Under the pieces are notes generated by a model. It worked only from the letters and a program-made list of their open reading frames with translations. It was not told where the DNA came from and searched no databases. From Arachis hypogaea (lineage: Eukaryota > Streptophyta > Magnoliopsida > Fabales > Fabaceae): 64,000 bases of DNA. Location of the stretch: contig NC_092045.1 of the NCBI RefSeq assembly GCF_003086295.3, positions 27,508,022 to 27,572,021 of the forward strand, given 5' to 3'. The translations under genes and the position numbers were made by a program. Positions 23,501 to 34,198 of the stretch are shown here, in pieces. Each line of letters begins with the position of its first letter. Position 1 is the first letter of the stretch.

Positions 23501-23973
23501 CAGAATTTGCCTACTATTGCTGAATTGTGTTAAAAATTGACAAAGACAGAAAAATCAAATATATATCCTTTAATTGATAGATTAATTCGTCTTGTTTTGA
23601 CTCTTCCTGTGACAACAGCAACAACTGAATAGGACTTTTTCAGCTATGAAAGTTATCAAAATAAGGCTTAGAAACAAGATAGAAGATGAATTTTTAGCAG
23701 ATTATATGATTGTATATATTGAAAAGGAGATTGCTTTAAAATTCACTTCAAAGATGATAATTGATGATTTTAGTTCCATGAAGCATCGTCAAGCAAGTTT
23801 AAAATACCAAAATCTTAAAGTATGTAGTTGAATATTGACTTTTATATAATATAATTATTCATTTGATATATACGCTACAAATCATATTTTGTTAATTTTT
23901 TATTATATTATATTTTAATTTATCTTGTATTTAATTGGCCCTCTCTTGTAAAATTTTTGGTTCCATCACGGTT
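20529..23973 (+). mobile_element. Degenerate hAT transposon
   Basis: The left end (GAGGCGGATTGACGGGAGCC) and the reverse complement of the right end (AACCGTGATGGAACC) are related but diverged terminal inverted repeats of the GGCGGA-type seen in plant hAT elements. TGCAT occurs next to both ends (20521-20525, 23974-23978), a weak trace of an 8-bp target duplication. The interior carries the broken transposase. It probably inserted in or beside the decayed MULE. Confidence 0.65.
21347..23831 (+). pseudogene. hAT transposase, TTF/zf-MYM type (broken)
   Basis: The start MSKMKTIHSFFKRKE is typical of this family. It is followed by a TTF-type zinc-binding domain (KRPQIWNYP, RRFKAHWFKSFSWLEYS, AFCRPCYLFF), then the RNase-H-like core with CLIVDEVRDESKREQITLLV and an altered GQRYDRNSNMHGQWKGLQAL block. 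An FAHQLQLALV segment follows, then a C-terminal hAT dimerisation region near 23640-23800. The frame is destroyed by TAA at 21491, a frameshift near 21845, TAA at 22146, further stops near 22650 and 22782, and frameshifts near 23070. Related proteins are about 750-800 residues, so nearly the whole gene is represented. It cannot make a functional enzyme. A small AT-rich intron may precede the start. Confidence 0.85.
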
Positions 23974-23981
23974 TGCATGTG

Positions 23982-24729
23982 CGCACGTGTCTATACCCCT
24001 CAACCCATGATTCTCGATAATCTCCCTCAGTCTCTCTTTAATATTCACGTTCTTTCTTTTCCTCTCACTTTTAAATTTTGTTTTCTCTCTTCTTCAAGAT
24101 CACTCTCAGCAACTCTTTCAACTTTTTTTTCGAACTCAAAACAACCACTTTTTTTCATACTAACAACTTATCTTCAGACTCATTATTTTTAATTATATTT
24201 CTATCAACATCATCAAATAAGTATATTTTTTAGCAATAATATTTTTAGTTAAATTATTTTAATTACTATAAATAAAAAAATAAATTAGATTAGATTTTAA
24301 AAATTAATTTGTGTTAATTAATTAAATGTTAATAATAAAAATATTCAACCTAGTAATAGTTAGTTACACGGTTTTAATAAGATTAAGAAAGTGCGTACTA
24401 AAATATATTTTTAGTTTGTTAAAAAAACAATACTAAATATATTATTTAGATACGTTTAAATATATTTTATATATTATATATTATTGTAAATGAATTTAAA
24501 TACTTAAATATATGTTTAAGTGTGTACAAACATATGTTAAAGATTTAAATATATATAATTATATGTTAAAATTTGAACATGTACAGATTTTTTGTTTAAA
24601 TTGAAATATGATATATTTTATATAATGTATATTGACGAAATATATTAAATTTATTTTATTTAAATATTTTTTATATATTATTTAAATATATATTTTATAT
24701 ATTTAAAAATAAATTAAACATATTTGATA
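23982..24729. other. AT-rich spacer, no gene
   Basis: Pyrimidine-rich at first (24000-24180), then strongly AT-rich. The 85-codon ORF at 23935 is low complexity. Confidence 0.6.
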
Positions 24730-24738
24730 TAATATGTT

Positions 24739-26394
24739 GAGTAAATAGTCATTTTTGACTATAAATAATTCAAATACTTACAAAATTGACTACAAAAAAT
24801 TGAAACTAAAGTTATACTCATATAAAATAAATTTTGTCTGACAAAAATAACTAATTATTAAATTTTTGTTTATAACTCCATAAATACCCTTGATTTTTTA
24901 TCTTCCTTTATCTCTAAATCCAATCCCTAACCCTATCAATTTAACCCCTTCCTCTTCTTCTACCCTCTAACCTTTTTCACTGTCACAATCTCCTTTCACC
25001 ACCTCCATTCTCTCACCTTCCCTTCTTTGTCAACTATCACTAACTCCAATACTACCACCGCTTCATTTCCTTTCCTACCCCTCCCCTCCAACCACTTCCT
25101 TCACCGCCGTTGAAGATCCTCCTCAGCTCCTCCAAAGAAAAAAAATTTTTCAAATTCAAAATCCTGTACTTGTTATATATTTATTATCCATCATAAATAA
25201 TTATTTTGCTTGCAAATTGGAATCCTGTTACAAAAATTTGAAGTACAAGTAGAATTAAAATTTTTATATTAATTTTCAGTCTAATACATTATTTGATCGG
25301 AATTCAAAAGTGAGAAAGAAACTAATAATGTTCTTCTCATCAAACCTATTATTAACATGCAGATTGGTTTCTCCAGCAGCGGCGGCAATGATGGAGACAA
25401 AAATCCATTCATGCCAAAGACGTATGCACTGCGGTACTGGGACAAAGTCATTTAAAACACACTTTCAAAGCCATCTTTCCTCACCTCCAAGGCCTCACCA
25501 CTAACCGCCATCCAAGCCGCTAAGTACGCCAAACTTGCCGCCACCAACGCCCTCACCACGTGCCTCCCTAAGTTCTGTTCCGCTGTGCACTTTCTTTGCC
25601 TCCCTGACATCAAGCCCAATTTCTCCAAGCAAGACAAGAGACAAAGCTTCACCGGCTTTGAAGACGGCCATAACTTTACCAACTATGGCATCAACGAAGC
25701 CGAAAGCGTCAACGACTTCAAGAACTACTCTGACGGCTTTGGCAACCCCGGGTTTAACGAGTTTCGCTCTTATAGCTGCAATTCCAACGGCGGAAACGAG
25801 ACCTTCACGAGCTACGGTGAAAGCAACAATAACTTTGAACAATGCTTCAACACCTACAGCAAACTTTTTGGAGGTGGCATCGGCGAATTCACACAGTATG
25901 GAACCAACACAAACGACCCAACCCTCCAGTTCTTGTCGTATGGCAAGGAAACAGGCGAAAGGCAAGAGCATTGGGAGTGCGATAGAATCATCGTTACTGA
26001 GATTTTCAATTTGAAAAGTTTTTTCTCTTTGGAGGAGCTGAGGAGGATCTTCAATGGTGGTTGAGGAAGTGGTTGAAGGGGAGGGGTGGGAAAGAAAATG
26101 AAGCGGTGGTGGTGTTGGAATTAGTGATAGTTGACAGAGAAGGGAGGGTGAGGGAATGGAGGTGGTGAAAGGGGATTGTGACGATAGAGAAGGTTGGAGG
26201 GTAGAGGAAGAGGAAGGGGTTAAATTAATAGAGTTACGGATTGGATTTAATGACAAAGAAAGATGAAAAGTTAGGGATATTTATGGAATTATGAACAAAA
26301 ATTTAATAATTGGTTATTTTTGTCGGACAAAACTTATCTTATATGAGTATAACTTTAGTTTCAATTTTTCATGGTCAAAAATGATTATTTACTC
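24739..26394. mobile_element. Pack-MULE with ~400-bp inverted repeats and TSD TAATATGTT
   Basis: Bases 24739-25161 and 26001-26394 are inverted copies of each other, ends GAGTAAATAGTCATTTTTGAC and its diverged complement. The element is flanked by an exact 9-bp direct repeat TAATATGTT (24730-24738, 26395-26403). Long terminal inverted repeats plus a 9-bp duplication are the signature of MULEs. There is no transposase. The middle holds a captured host-gene fragment, which makes it a Pack-MULE of 1656 bp. Confidence 0.92.
25375..26063 (+). pseudogene. Captured fragment of a polygalacturonase non-catalytic beta-subunit (BURP family) gene
   Basis: The frame from 25375 reads a GGNGGDKNPFMPKTYALRYW-type N-terminal block, then KASPLTAIQAAKYAKLAA, then the FxxY repeats that define the PG beta-subunit family: FTNYG, FKNYSDG, FRSYS, FTSYG, FTQYG, FLSYG. 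A TAA at 25453-25455 interrupts it near the start. After that the frame is open for about 200 codons, including a possible start at 25585, and runs into the right terminal repeat, ending at 26061-26063. The C-terminal BURP domain (CH motifs) is absent. In intact genes this region precedes BURP and the protein acts in the cell wall. The GC content is clearly higher than the flanks. An antisense ORF over the same bases is a shadow. Confidence 0.85.
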
Positions 26395-26403
26395 TAATAT
26401 GTT

Positions 26404-27017
26404 AATATATATTGTTTACATATATTATTTACATGTATATAAAATATAAGATTTGATGTCATATATTATTTAAATGTGCGAAATATATTTTAATTAATGT
26501 ATTATTAAACTTATATTGAATAAATGTTAAAGTAGGACATGTTTATTTTAAACAGAACCAAAAAATTTTATATATTTAAATATATATTTTAATATATTTA
26601 AGTATATATTTTATATAATATTAAATATAATCAAATATATATTCAAAAGTATTTTAAATATTTATTTTACATATCTAATATTAAAAGTATTTAAAATATT
26701 TTAATTTTGAAAATAGATTTAAATGTATCTAAATTTTTAGTATTTAAATATAAATGTATTTTAATTTTTAACATGTATTTTTAATATTTAAATAATATTA
26801 TATGTAATGTTATTTAAATATACTTTTATTTATTTAATGTTAGTTAAATATTGGATATATGTTAAATATAGTATATATATAATATAATAGTTATTTTGTT
26901 TTAGAAAGAATAAAAATAGAAGATAGTTCATTGATACGCAGGCCATATTGTTGGGTTTTTCAATGGCTTAAATATTGCTCTATATATATTTTTTTATCTC
27001 ATCCATCCTGTTTATCT
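26404..27017. other. AT-rich spacer, no gene
   Basis: Long runs of TATTTAAATATA-like sequence with no recognisable coding or element ends. Confidence 0.6.
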
Positions 27018-28065
27018 CATGAATATATTGTTGTCAATCAAGTAGTTGGTTCGCACAACATGCAAAGATATAACAACAAGGAATTTGATCCATCTAAAAC
27101 TTACCACAATCACAATGTCGTCGATGGAGATTCACTGCATACTCCATACCGCTGGACATATCGTGCACCTCAAAGATCTCGTTCTGTCTATCAAACAAGT
27201 TAACTTGGATGTTCTCCACTACTTGCTTTTTTAATTGAAGTCTGTTGATCGTATATTCAGAGAATACATGTCTTGCATTCTTTCGAGCCTCAGCCTCAGC
27301 TCTCTTTTTAGTGAATAACTCATTTAGTCTGTAAAACGTTACTTTGACAAGTGATGTGATAGGAAGATTCCGTGCCCCCTTCAATACCTAATTGATGTAC
27401 TCTATTGTGTTTATGGCCATATGACCCAGCGATATCCATTATCAAATGCCAAAATATACTACTGTCATGGGATCCGATCGAGCCACTGAGTGTAAGCCTC
27501 ATCATGCTTACATAATCTTGCATACTGTACAATAAATTCACGCACAATTCTACAATAACCTGTAAAAGAACAAGAAAACAAAAATAATAAGTATCACCAC
27601 ATAACATGAGCGTCAGTATTTTATTACAATTTACGTAATCATATTTACAAATCAACTTCTGTAGATACGGTGTCTTGAAATTTCTCAAGAAGTTGGATGC
27701 TATGTGCCTAACACAAAACATGCGGCTAGCTCTCGGAGGCTCCCATGATTTATTACTACGTGCTATTGCTGAGGTAATAGAGTCGTGTCAATCAGAGATA
27801 AGCCCAATACCATCCCGAGTCACCACATGTGTGTGCAAATGAGTAAAAAAGAAGTGGCACGCATCAAAAGTCTCACCCTCAACAACGGCAAATGCAAGAG
27901 GCACAATATTGTCATTACCATCTTGAGAAACTACAACTAAGAGAACTCCTTTGTATTTGCCATACAGATGTGTGCCATCTATTTAGACAATTAGTTTGCA
28001 GCTCCTAAATGCTCTAATGCAAGGATAAAAGCTCCAAAGCACCCGTGTCAGTATCCTAATATCCT

Positions 28066-28771
28066 AGGCTCCGTTTGTTTGCTGTCTTAACCAGCAATAG
28101 ACAGAGACACAAAGACACAACAGCACATAGATATGAACATACACAAATATTTTATCTTGTTTGGCAACATTATATATAGCAGTACACTGGTATACACAAA
28201 TTTATCAAAATGACAAATTTATCATCACCAGTAACACCATTGTATCCATAACTACCATCATCTACAGACACTATCACCATCTACTACCACCATCACTACC
28301 ACTATCAGATTTATCATCTTCATCATAATCTATAATTACCAAAAAATCATTGATAATTTTTTTAATAATCATCATTTATCTCCAAAAAAAAAAAGAAAAA
28401 AAGACAAAGAAGACAGAGGCAATAATCACAGTAACTATAACCAAAATTAAAAAAAATCACAAGAGAATGAAAGAGATGAAGGAGACGGTGAGAGAAGGAT
28501 TAGAGGAACGTGTTACGATTTTCTGGGCACGAGCGTTGGATGGCGACAATGACTTGTTGTGTCGAGAGGGTTGGATGCTGCTGCAACTCGCTATGAGTTA
28601 GACAATGTTGTGACTCTGTGTCGCGAGGGATGGACAGCGAGGGCGACAGATCTGGACGAGTGGCAGCAGCGATGCAAATGCAGCACAGATCCGAGAAAGC
28701 CGATAACAAAAGAGTGTGGAGGAGACACAAATTTAAGAATGCAACAAAGAAGAGTTTGGCGAGAGCGAGCG

Positions 28772-28846
<75 letters not shown>

Positions 28847-29176
28847 ACCATCGGAGGAGGGAGGCATAGTGGCACCGATCGGATCTATGGCAGAGGAGAA
28901 GAATCTGGAAAAAGGTAGAAGAGTGATGGAGAAAGAAGAGGGAGTAGAGAAAGGGGTTAGAATAGGGTTGAGGTAGGCTGGATTTTGCAATTAACTATGG
29001 ATAAAAGTAGAAAAGGTTGTGTCTCAGTGTCTCAACTTTAAAGAGAGACACTGAACACATGTATTCTGTGTATACCACCATGTCCATTCAAAATTCGTGT
29101 CTTGGTAAACAAACAGTGGACGTGTACCATCGTGTCTATGTACTAGTATCCATGTCTAAGCAAACAAATGCAGCCT
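28066..29176. mobile_element. 1.1-kb non-autonomous DNA element (AGGCTCCGTTTGTTTGC ends)
   Basis: The ends AGGCTCCGTTTGTTTGC and, reversed, AGGCTGCATTTGTTTGC are terminal inverted repeats. The element interrupts the decayed transposase exactly where the intact copy is continuous near 52893. Internal sequence is rich in GTGTCT words and holds a long (GA)n run. The ORFs there are products of the GA repeat. No clear target duplication was found and the superfamily is unknown. Confidence 0.7.
28775..28845. repeat. (GA)n microsatellite
   Basis: About 35 GA units inside the 1.1-kb element. Confidence 0.98.
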
Positions 29177-29565
29177 TGGAGCACCTCATCCCCTTGGTAT
29201 GTTGGTGTAGTTTCGATCTCAACTGCTGCTGATAAATCCTTTTGTACCATTGTTTTAAACCACGATGACAAAGTTTCATAAGAAGCTTTCCAACCACCAA
29301 ATTTTTTTGCAATTGCCTTTTGCTTAGCTAGCCATGCTTTGTGGTACATTATCGTATAATTGAATTTCAGTTGCGCTTCAGCAATCACAGATTTTACCTT
29401 TAAAGATGAATCAACTTCAACCAATGGCTTTATCACCTCTACAATCATTTATGAGTTTAGCTTAGCATGATCTTAAGAAATTATCATTTTGGTGCATGTG
29501 TGACTACTATTATACCACCTTATAACCCAACAAAACTTTCTCTTAATAAGACTAGCCATGATAAG

Positions 29566-31312
29566 CAATGTTTTGAAAACCAGACCGAACCGTCCAGTCG
29601 AACCGGTTTAACCAGGAACTGGCGTAGAAAATGGTCCGATCTTTCTCCTAAAACCGCCCTTCAAATCACTAAAAAATCGCTGAACTGGCCAGTAACTGGC
29701 CGGTTGGACCGGATCAGAAATTGACCGGTTCTTCTGAAACAACGCCATTTTCGTTGTTTAAAAAAAACAAAATCTCTCACCACCACACAAGTCCGTCACC
29801 CGGTTAACTGCCTTCCCCCAAACACCACTCCGTTGATACTCACACTCCTCACAAACAAGCCTTAAGGAACCCTAAACCCAGCTTCATCAACGGAACCGTC
29901 GCCGCCATCCGTGGTTTTTGGCGTCTCCGCGGCCTCCTCCTTCCTCTCTCCCAAACCCAAACAGCCAGACCTTCTCTTCTAACTCGACACGTCGTCCATT
30001 CCCCCGGTGACTTCATTGTTCGAGGCTTCCAGTTGCTGCGCCATCATGTCTTTGTTGTCTCGCCGTCATCGTCCTACTGTCAGTGGAAGGTTAGTGGCAT
30101 TGTTTAATAATTTCCTTTGATGCTCTGTTGAGTCTGTTTCGGTGTTTTGAATTTTATTTTGATGGTCTCTAATCAATTATTTGGGATTTCTGAAACTGAA
30201 ATTAATTACTTTGAGATCAGTGTTTTGAATTTGAAATTTATGATCAATGATTTGTTATCTTATGCTGATGTGCCGTTTAGGGGTTTTTTAGTATAATGTT
30301 TCTGAATTTTTTTGAAATAGTTATTGATTCAAGGGTTTAGGGGTGATTATTTATTGCTGGTATTTAATTTTTTATTGATTCTTTTTTATTTTTGGTTATG
30401 TTAAGTTCTGCTTTTGGTATTTGGTAATTTTTGTTGCTGATGCTTTTTATTTTTGGTTCTGTTAAGTTATGCTTTTGGTATTTGGATTTGATTTTTAGGC
30501 GGATTCGTATACATTCAAAAGGGAATAAAGTAAACTACTTGTCAATCTATTTGTCTGTTGATGATAATGCTAATTTTCCTATTGATTGGAGCAAAATTTG
30601 TCAATCGACTAATGGAAAGGAAATCATTATTCAAATTTTGTGCTGCTACTCATTGATTTTGTGCTGCTGCTATGTTTTTAATTTTTGAAAGTTTTGTTGA
30701 AATTTGGTTGCTGCTGCTAAACATAGAAATTAAATAAATACTAAAAATTTTATGCTTCTACTCATTGATTTTGTGCTGCTACTGTTTTTTCAATTTCTAA
30801 AATTTTTGTTAAATTTTTTTGCTGTTGCAAAAAATAGAAATCAATTCATTATTGAAATTTTTTATTTTTTTATCTTTATTGATTTTAGGTTTAGTGTGGC
30901 TACTTTATGCTCTGTTTAGTCTCTTGTTAATGTTGTTTTTGATTAGGTCTATCCTTTGAGAGCTGCTGTTTGTGTAGTCTGCAACAAGTTCTTACGGATT
31001 TTGATGATTGATAAATCTTTATGTTAGCATTTAATATTTGATATTTTTTTAACTATTTAAGTTGAGTTTGCATTTTGATAAGATCATATAGATTTGGCTA
31101 AGGATATTTTATGTAGTGTTTTAAATTTGGAAAATCTTTTAATATTTATATTAGACTATAATTATATTTTACGATGTTTATTTATAATTTATTTATTATT
31201 TTATTTTAAAACAGTTCTTTCAGTTGAACCACTAATTAGACCGTTTGGACCAATAAACCAATGAACCAGTAACTAAAACAGTTTGATAATCGATCCGTTT
31301 TTCAGAACCTTG
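29566..31312. mobile_element. 1.75-kb hAT-like element with exon-like 5' part
   Basis: Left end CAATGTTTTGAAAACCAGAC and reversed right end CAAGGTTCTGAAAAACGGA are imperfect terminal inverted repeats. They are followed by AACCGG/CCGGTT-rich subterminal sequence. The flanks ATGATAAG and CTGATAAA (6 of 8 matching) fit an 8-bp hAT duplication, and the intact MULE copy reads straight through at this site (near 53270). Bases 29880-30090 are GC-rich and exon-like, with CCGTCGCCGCCATCC and a GT donor-like GGAAGGTTAG near 30090. They may be the untranslated first exon of a lost transposase. The rest is AT-rich without coding. Confidence 0.65.
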
Positions 31313-31505
31313 CTGATAAACCAATCTCAACTTGTTCCATATTGTATACACTTAGCATAAAATGTGATTGGCTCAGATTCACACACTAGATAATCCACAC
31401 CCCTATGAATGATATAATCTTTAATTGCTGCAATCACAGTTTCTATAGAACTAAACTCCATGCCGATGACAAATTCACCATCCGTAACAACAACAGAGTC
31501 TACAC

Positions 31506-31506
31506 C

Positions 31507-31552
<46 letters not shown>
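31506..31552. repeat. (AAT)n microsatellite at the old exon 1/2 junction
   Basis: About 15 AAT units lie where the intact MULE copy has a 690-bp AT-rich intron. Confidence 0.95.
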
Positions 31553-32319
31553 GATGACTACTTATCTACATAGACAAACTCAGAAAATTCTGATGCATTC
31601 ATAGCATCTAATTCAAAACGTGCATAAAAGAATGATTTCTAGATGGATGTTGGTTTTTAGTGCGTTTGTCACATCTGCAACGTCAGGCTTAGCTATGATA
31701 TCATCTTCGTCTACATCTTCAGTTGGACCAATAATATGATAAGTGCCCTCAAATTCCTATTCGCTTTCAGTGTTATAAACCATCCAGTGGATGTTAGCCT
31801 CGGATAAATCAACCTCAACTAATTCTTCGAACTCAACATATAACTCGATAACTGACACTTGTGCTCATGTTTGCTAGAAGATCAAAAACATTCATTGCAT
31901 ACTTGCATCGTCAACCATATACATTATTTGAAACTAAACAAAACTACCAAATACTAACACAAGCTGTCTATAAAGAATATTTGTAACTCTCTTTAATATT
32001 TGACTATCAATACATTAACAAAGTATACTCTCAAATTTCTCACATTTATTTTAAAAGGAATAACGACATCGTATGAATTTTCACATACAAAACTCATACC
32101 TTTAGATGTTTGGAGAAATATTTGGCCATTGTAATATTTTCTCAAACTAACACATCCTTCCATTTTTATTCTCTTACTCTTTCAACGAAATAAATATTCT
32201 CACGCTCACACTCAACTTAACAAATTTGTTCCTCCTTTTATAATACTCGAGGTATATTTTTTAATCTGAAAATTATAATACGCCTCATGTGTAATATCAA
32301 TCCGCTCCCTGCGTCCTGA

Positions 32320-32443
32320 CAATACGTCCCTTGTATTGTCAATACGCCTCTCTTGTATTGTAAGTTAAATATTAAATTAATACAATATGCTCCTTTGTAT
32401 TGTCTTTTTAAATTTAAAAAAATACAATATTCCCCCTGTATTG
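32320..32443. repeat. Array of four short inverted-repeat units at the decayed MULE end
   Basis: Four units share the plan 'arm, 7-9 nt C/T-rich spacer, complementary arm': CAATAC(GTCCCTT)GTATTG at 32320-32338, CAATAC(GCCTCTCTT)GTATTG at 32340-32360, CAATAT...GTATTG at 32383-32402, and CAATAT(TCCCCCT)GTATTG at 32425-32443. A degenerate unit may precede at about 32277. They lie just beyond transposase exon 1, as similar units do in the intact MULE. Confidence 0.75.
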
Positions 32444-32470
32444 TGTTTCTGTATATTTAAAAAAGTGAAC

Positions 32471-32804
32471 AGGACAAATAGGTCCTTAACCTTTTGATCT
32501 ATGGACATTTAAATCTCTGAGGATTTGAAAATACATTTAAGTTCTTGACCTTTTTAAAACTTGGACATATCGATTCTTGGGTATAATTTGCCTCATTTTA
32601 AAAACTCTTCCACTTGTGCATCCGTATATCGGCCATGTCAGTACAACGGAAGCCAGGTTTGATTTTTTCATTGGGTCTGGCAGACCTAAGTGAACAGAGA
32701 GATCGATTTGTCTAAGTTTTGAGAATGTCAAGGACTTAAATGTATTTTCAAATTTTCGGAGATTTAAATGTCTGTGGCCAAAAGGTCAAAGACCTATTTG
32801 TCCT
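32471..32804. mobile_element. MITE, 334 bp with ~115-bp inverted repeats
   Basis: The left half begins AGGACAAATAGGTCCTTAACC and the right half, reversed, begins AGGACAAATAGGTCTTTGACC. Complementarity continues through CATTTAAATCTC, GAAAATACATTTAAGT and AAAACTT. The tips form an almost full foldback with a short centre. No coding and no clear target duplication. Confidence 0.85.
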
Positions 32805-33078
32805 TTTCTTTTTTAAAAAAAAAAGAAAAATATAGGAGAACAATGTATATAGTAAACAACGTGAACAACAGTTTAAAAAAGAAGATAAATTTGAAATTAA
32901 AAAACATATTTTAAAATTTGAAAACATTAGAATTAGCACCTAAGCCACTATGTACGATTACACATCCATATATTATACGTTTTGCACCCCACCCCCTCAA
33001 CGGCGTCAGTCTCTCCCGCAATCGTCATCGTCGTTGCCACAAAGGTCTTGACACCGCCGCCGCCCTCACCGCTGCAGC
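32805..33078. other. Spacer, no gene
   Basis: An A-rich stretch followed by GC-richer CGCCGCCGCC sequence directly ahead of the RER1-like fragment; it may be its former leader. Confidence 0.4.
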
Positions 33079-33510
33079 ATGTTCTCTTCCAACCCAGGTA
33101 GTGACATCGTTTTGCACCCCTCACTGGCGTCGATCTCTTCCACCTCCGCCAACTATTTCTCATTGGATGGTGCCATATCGCGCTGGAAATTCATGGTGTC
33201 GCGACAGTACCAACATTTTCTCGACAAGACCACGTCGCACATGCTCAGCCACTGGATTGGTTCCTTGACCATCACTTGTATCTATGTTCTGCGCTTTTAC
33301 TTGATCCAAGACTTCTATATCGTCTCCTACATCCTCGAAATCTACATGCTCAACCTCCTTATAGGCTTCCTTTTCCCTTAGGTTGATCCGGAAATTTAGG
33401 AACTCTACGACGGTACAACTCTCCCCACCAGGGGCTCCGATGAGTTCCATCCCTTCGTTTGCCACCTTCTTGAGTTCAAGTTCTGGTATTCAATCATGGC
33501 TAGTTCATGA
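33079..33510 (+). pseudogene. RER1-like (ER retrieval receptor) pseudogene
   Basis: A frame from 33079 gives, from about 33175, [20 protein letters not shown], then [44 protein letters not shown] and [19 protein letters not shown]. These match the order of RER1 family hallmarks: the transmembrane pair, the LxxGFLSPQVDPE loop, and the TRGSDEF(R/K)PF block. RER1 is a Golgi membrane protein that returns ER proteins. Two in-frame TAG codons (33379-33381, 33397-33399) fall at positions that are Gln in the family, each explained by one C-to-T change. The frame otherwise stays open to TGA at 33508. No introns are seen, so a processed or transposon-carried copy is likely. Confidence 0.75.
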
Positions 33511-34198
33511 TGGTCATTTTAGTAGGTATGCAGATGATTATTTTAATTCTTATGTTGATGCTTATTTGATTGGATTGGATTTAGTTATATACAATTAAAA
33601 TATACTAGATATTCAATTTACTAGATATGCGGATGATTACTTTTATCTTTAAGTGGATAGTTATTTTCACTAGGAGTGAGTGATGCCGGTGATGGTGCGT
33701 GACAAGCCAAGCAACGACGACAAGAAGGAGTCTGACAATGCTATTCATTTTTAGTCTGAAGCAATGTTGATGAGGGTCCTTATTAACGAACCAGTGGTAG
33801 TGAGAATGATTTCGGAGATGACGATGGAGCTGGTGAAAAAAAATTGGTAATTTAGTAAATTAGATTATAATAAATGGTAATTTTTTTTAATTTCATTGAA
33901 CCAAATTTCCAATCTATTATTATATTGTTCAGATTTTTCGTTGTATGCTCGATAGAGCCGTTAAAAAAAAATCAGACTAAAGCAATCGGCCTCCTACCTA
34001 CAAATTATTAGTCCCCAAAAACTTCGTAAAATACCATAACATCCAAATAATAAAGCATCACACCTAAACTAATCCAATATCCAAAAATATGAGCCAACTG
34101 CTGCTTCTCATCGGAAAAAAAAAAACTCGTTAGGGAGCAGCAGAGTTAAAGGCCCGCCGTCGTAAACGAACCAGAGGGGGAGAGAGAGCATCCACCAA
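33511..34198. other. Spacer and TTI2 upstream region
   Basis: No gene is seen. AT-rich with runs of A; the last 200 bases lead into the TTI2 start and include a GA-rich leader (34178-34188). No clear TATA box was found. Confidence 0.5.

Larger units (their letters stand above)
27018..32165 (-). pseudogene. Decayed MuDR-type (MULE) transposase with two nested insertions
   Basis: The pieces line up in order with the intact transposase at 51549-54771. 31560-32165 is exon 1; 31313-31500, 29177-29565 and 27640-28065 are exon 2; 27018-27560 is exon 3. Recognisable parts include SVIAEAQLKFNYTIMYHKAW, the [20 protein letters not shown] block and the CDCGKF start of the SWIM finger. The zinc-knuckle C-terminus is missing. 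The intron between exons 2 and 3 is still visible (27561-27640), while that between exons 1 and 2 is replaced by an (AAT)n run. Two elements (28066-29176, 29566-31312) split exon 2. Many stops remain, so it is not functional. Confidence 0.85.

Noticed and set aside
25501..26256. 251-codon minus-strand ORF across the Pack-MULE
   Set aside because: It is antisense to the captured polygalacturonase beta-subunit frame and runs into the terminal repeat; Pro/Ser-rich start is repeat sequence.
28559..28990. ORFs of Arg-Glu or Leu-Ser repeats
   Set aside because: Direct translation of the (GA)n microsatellite.
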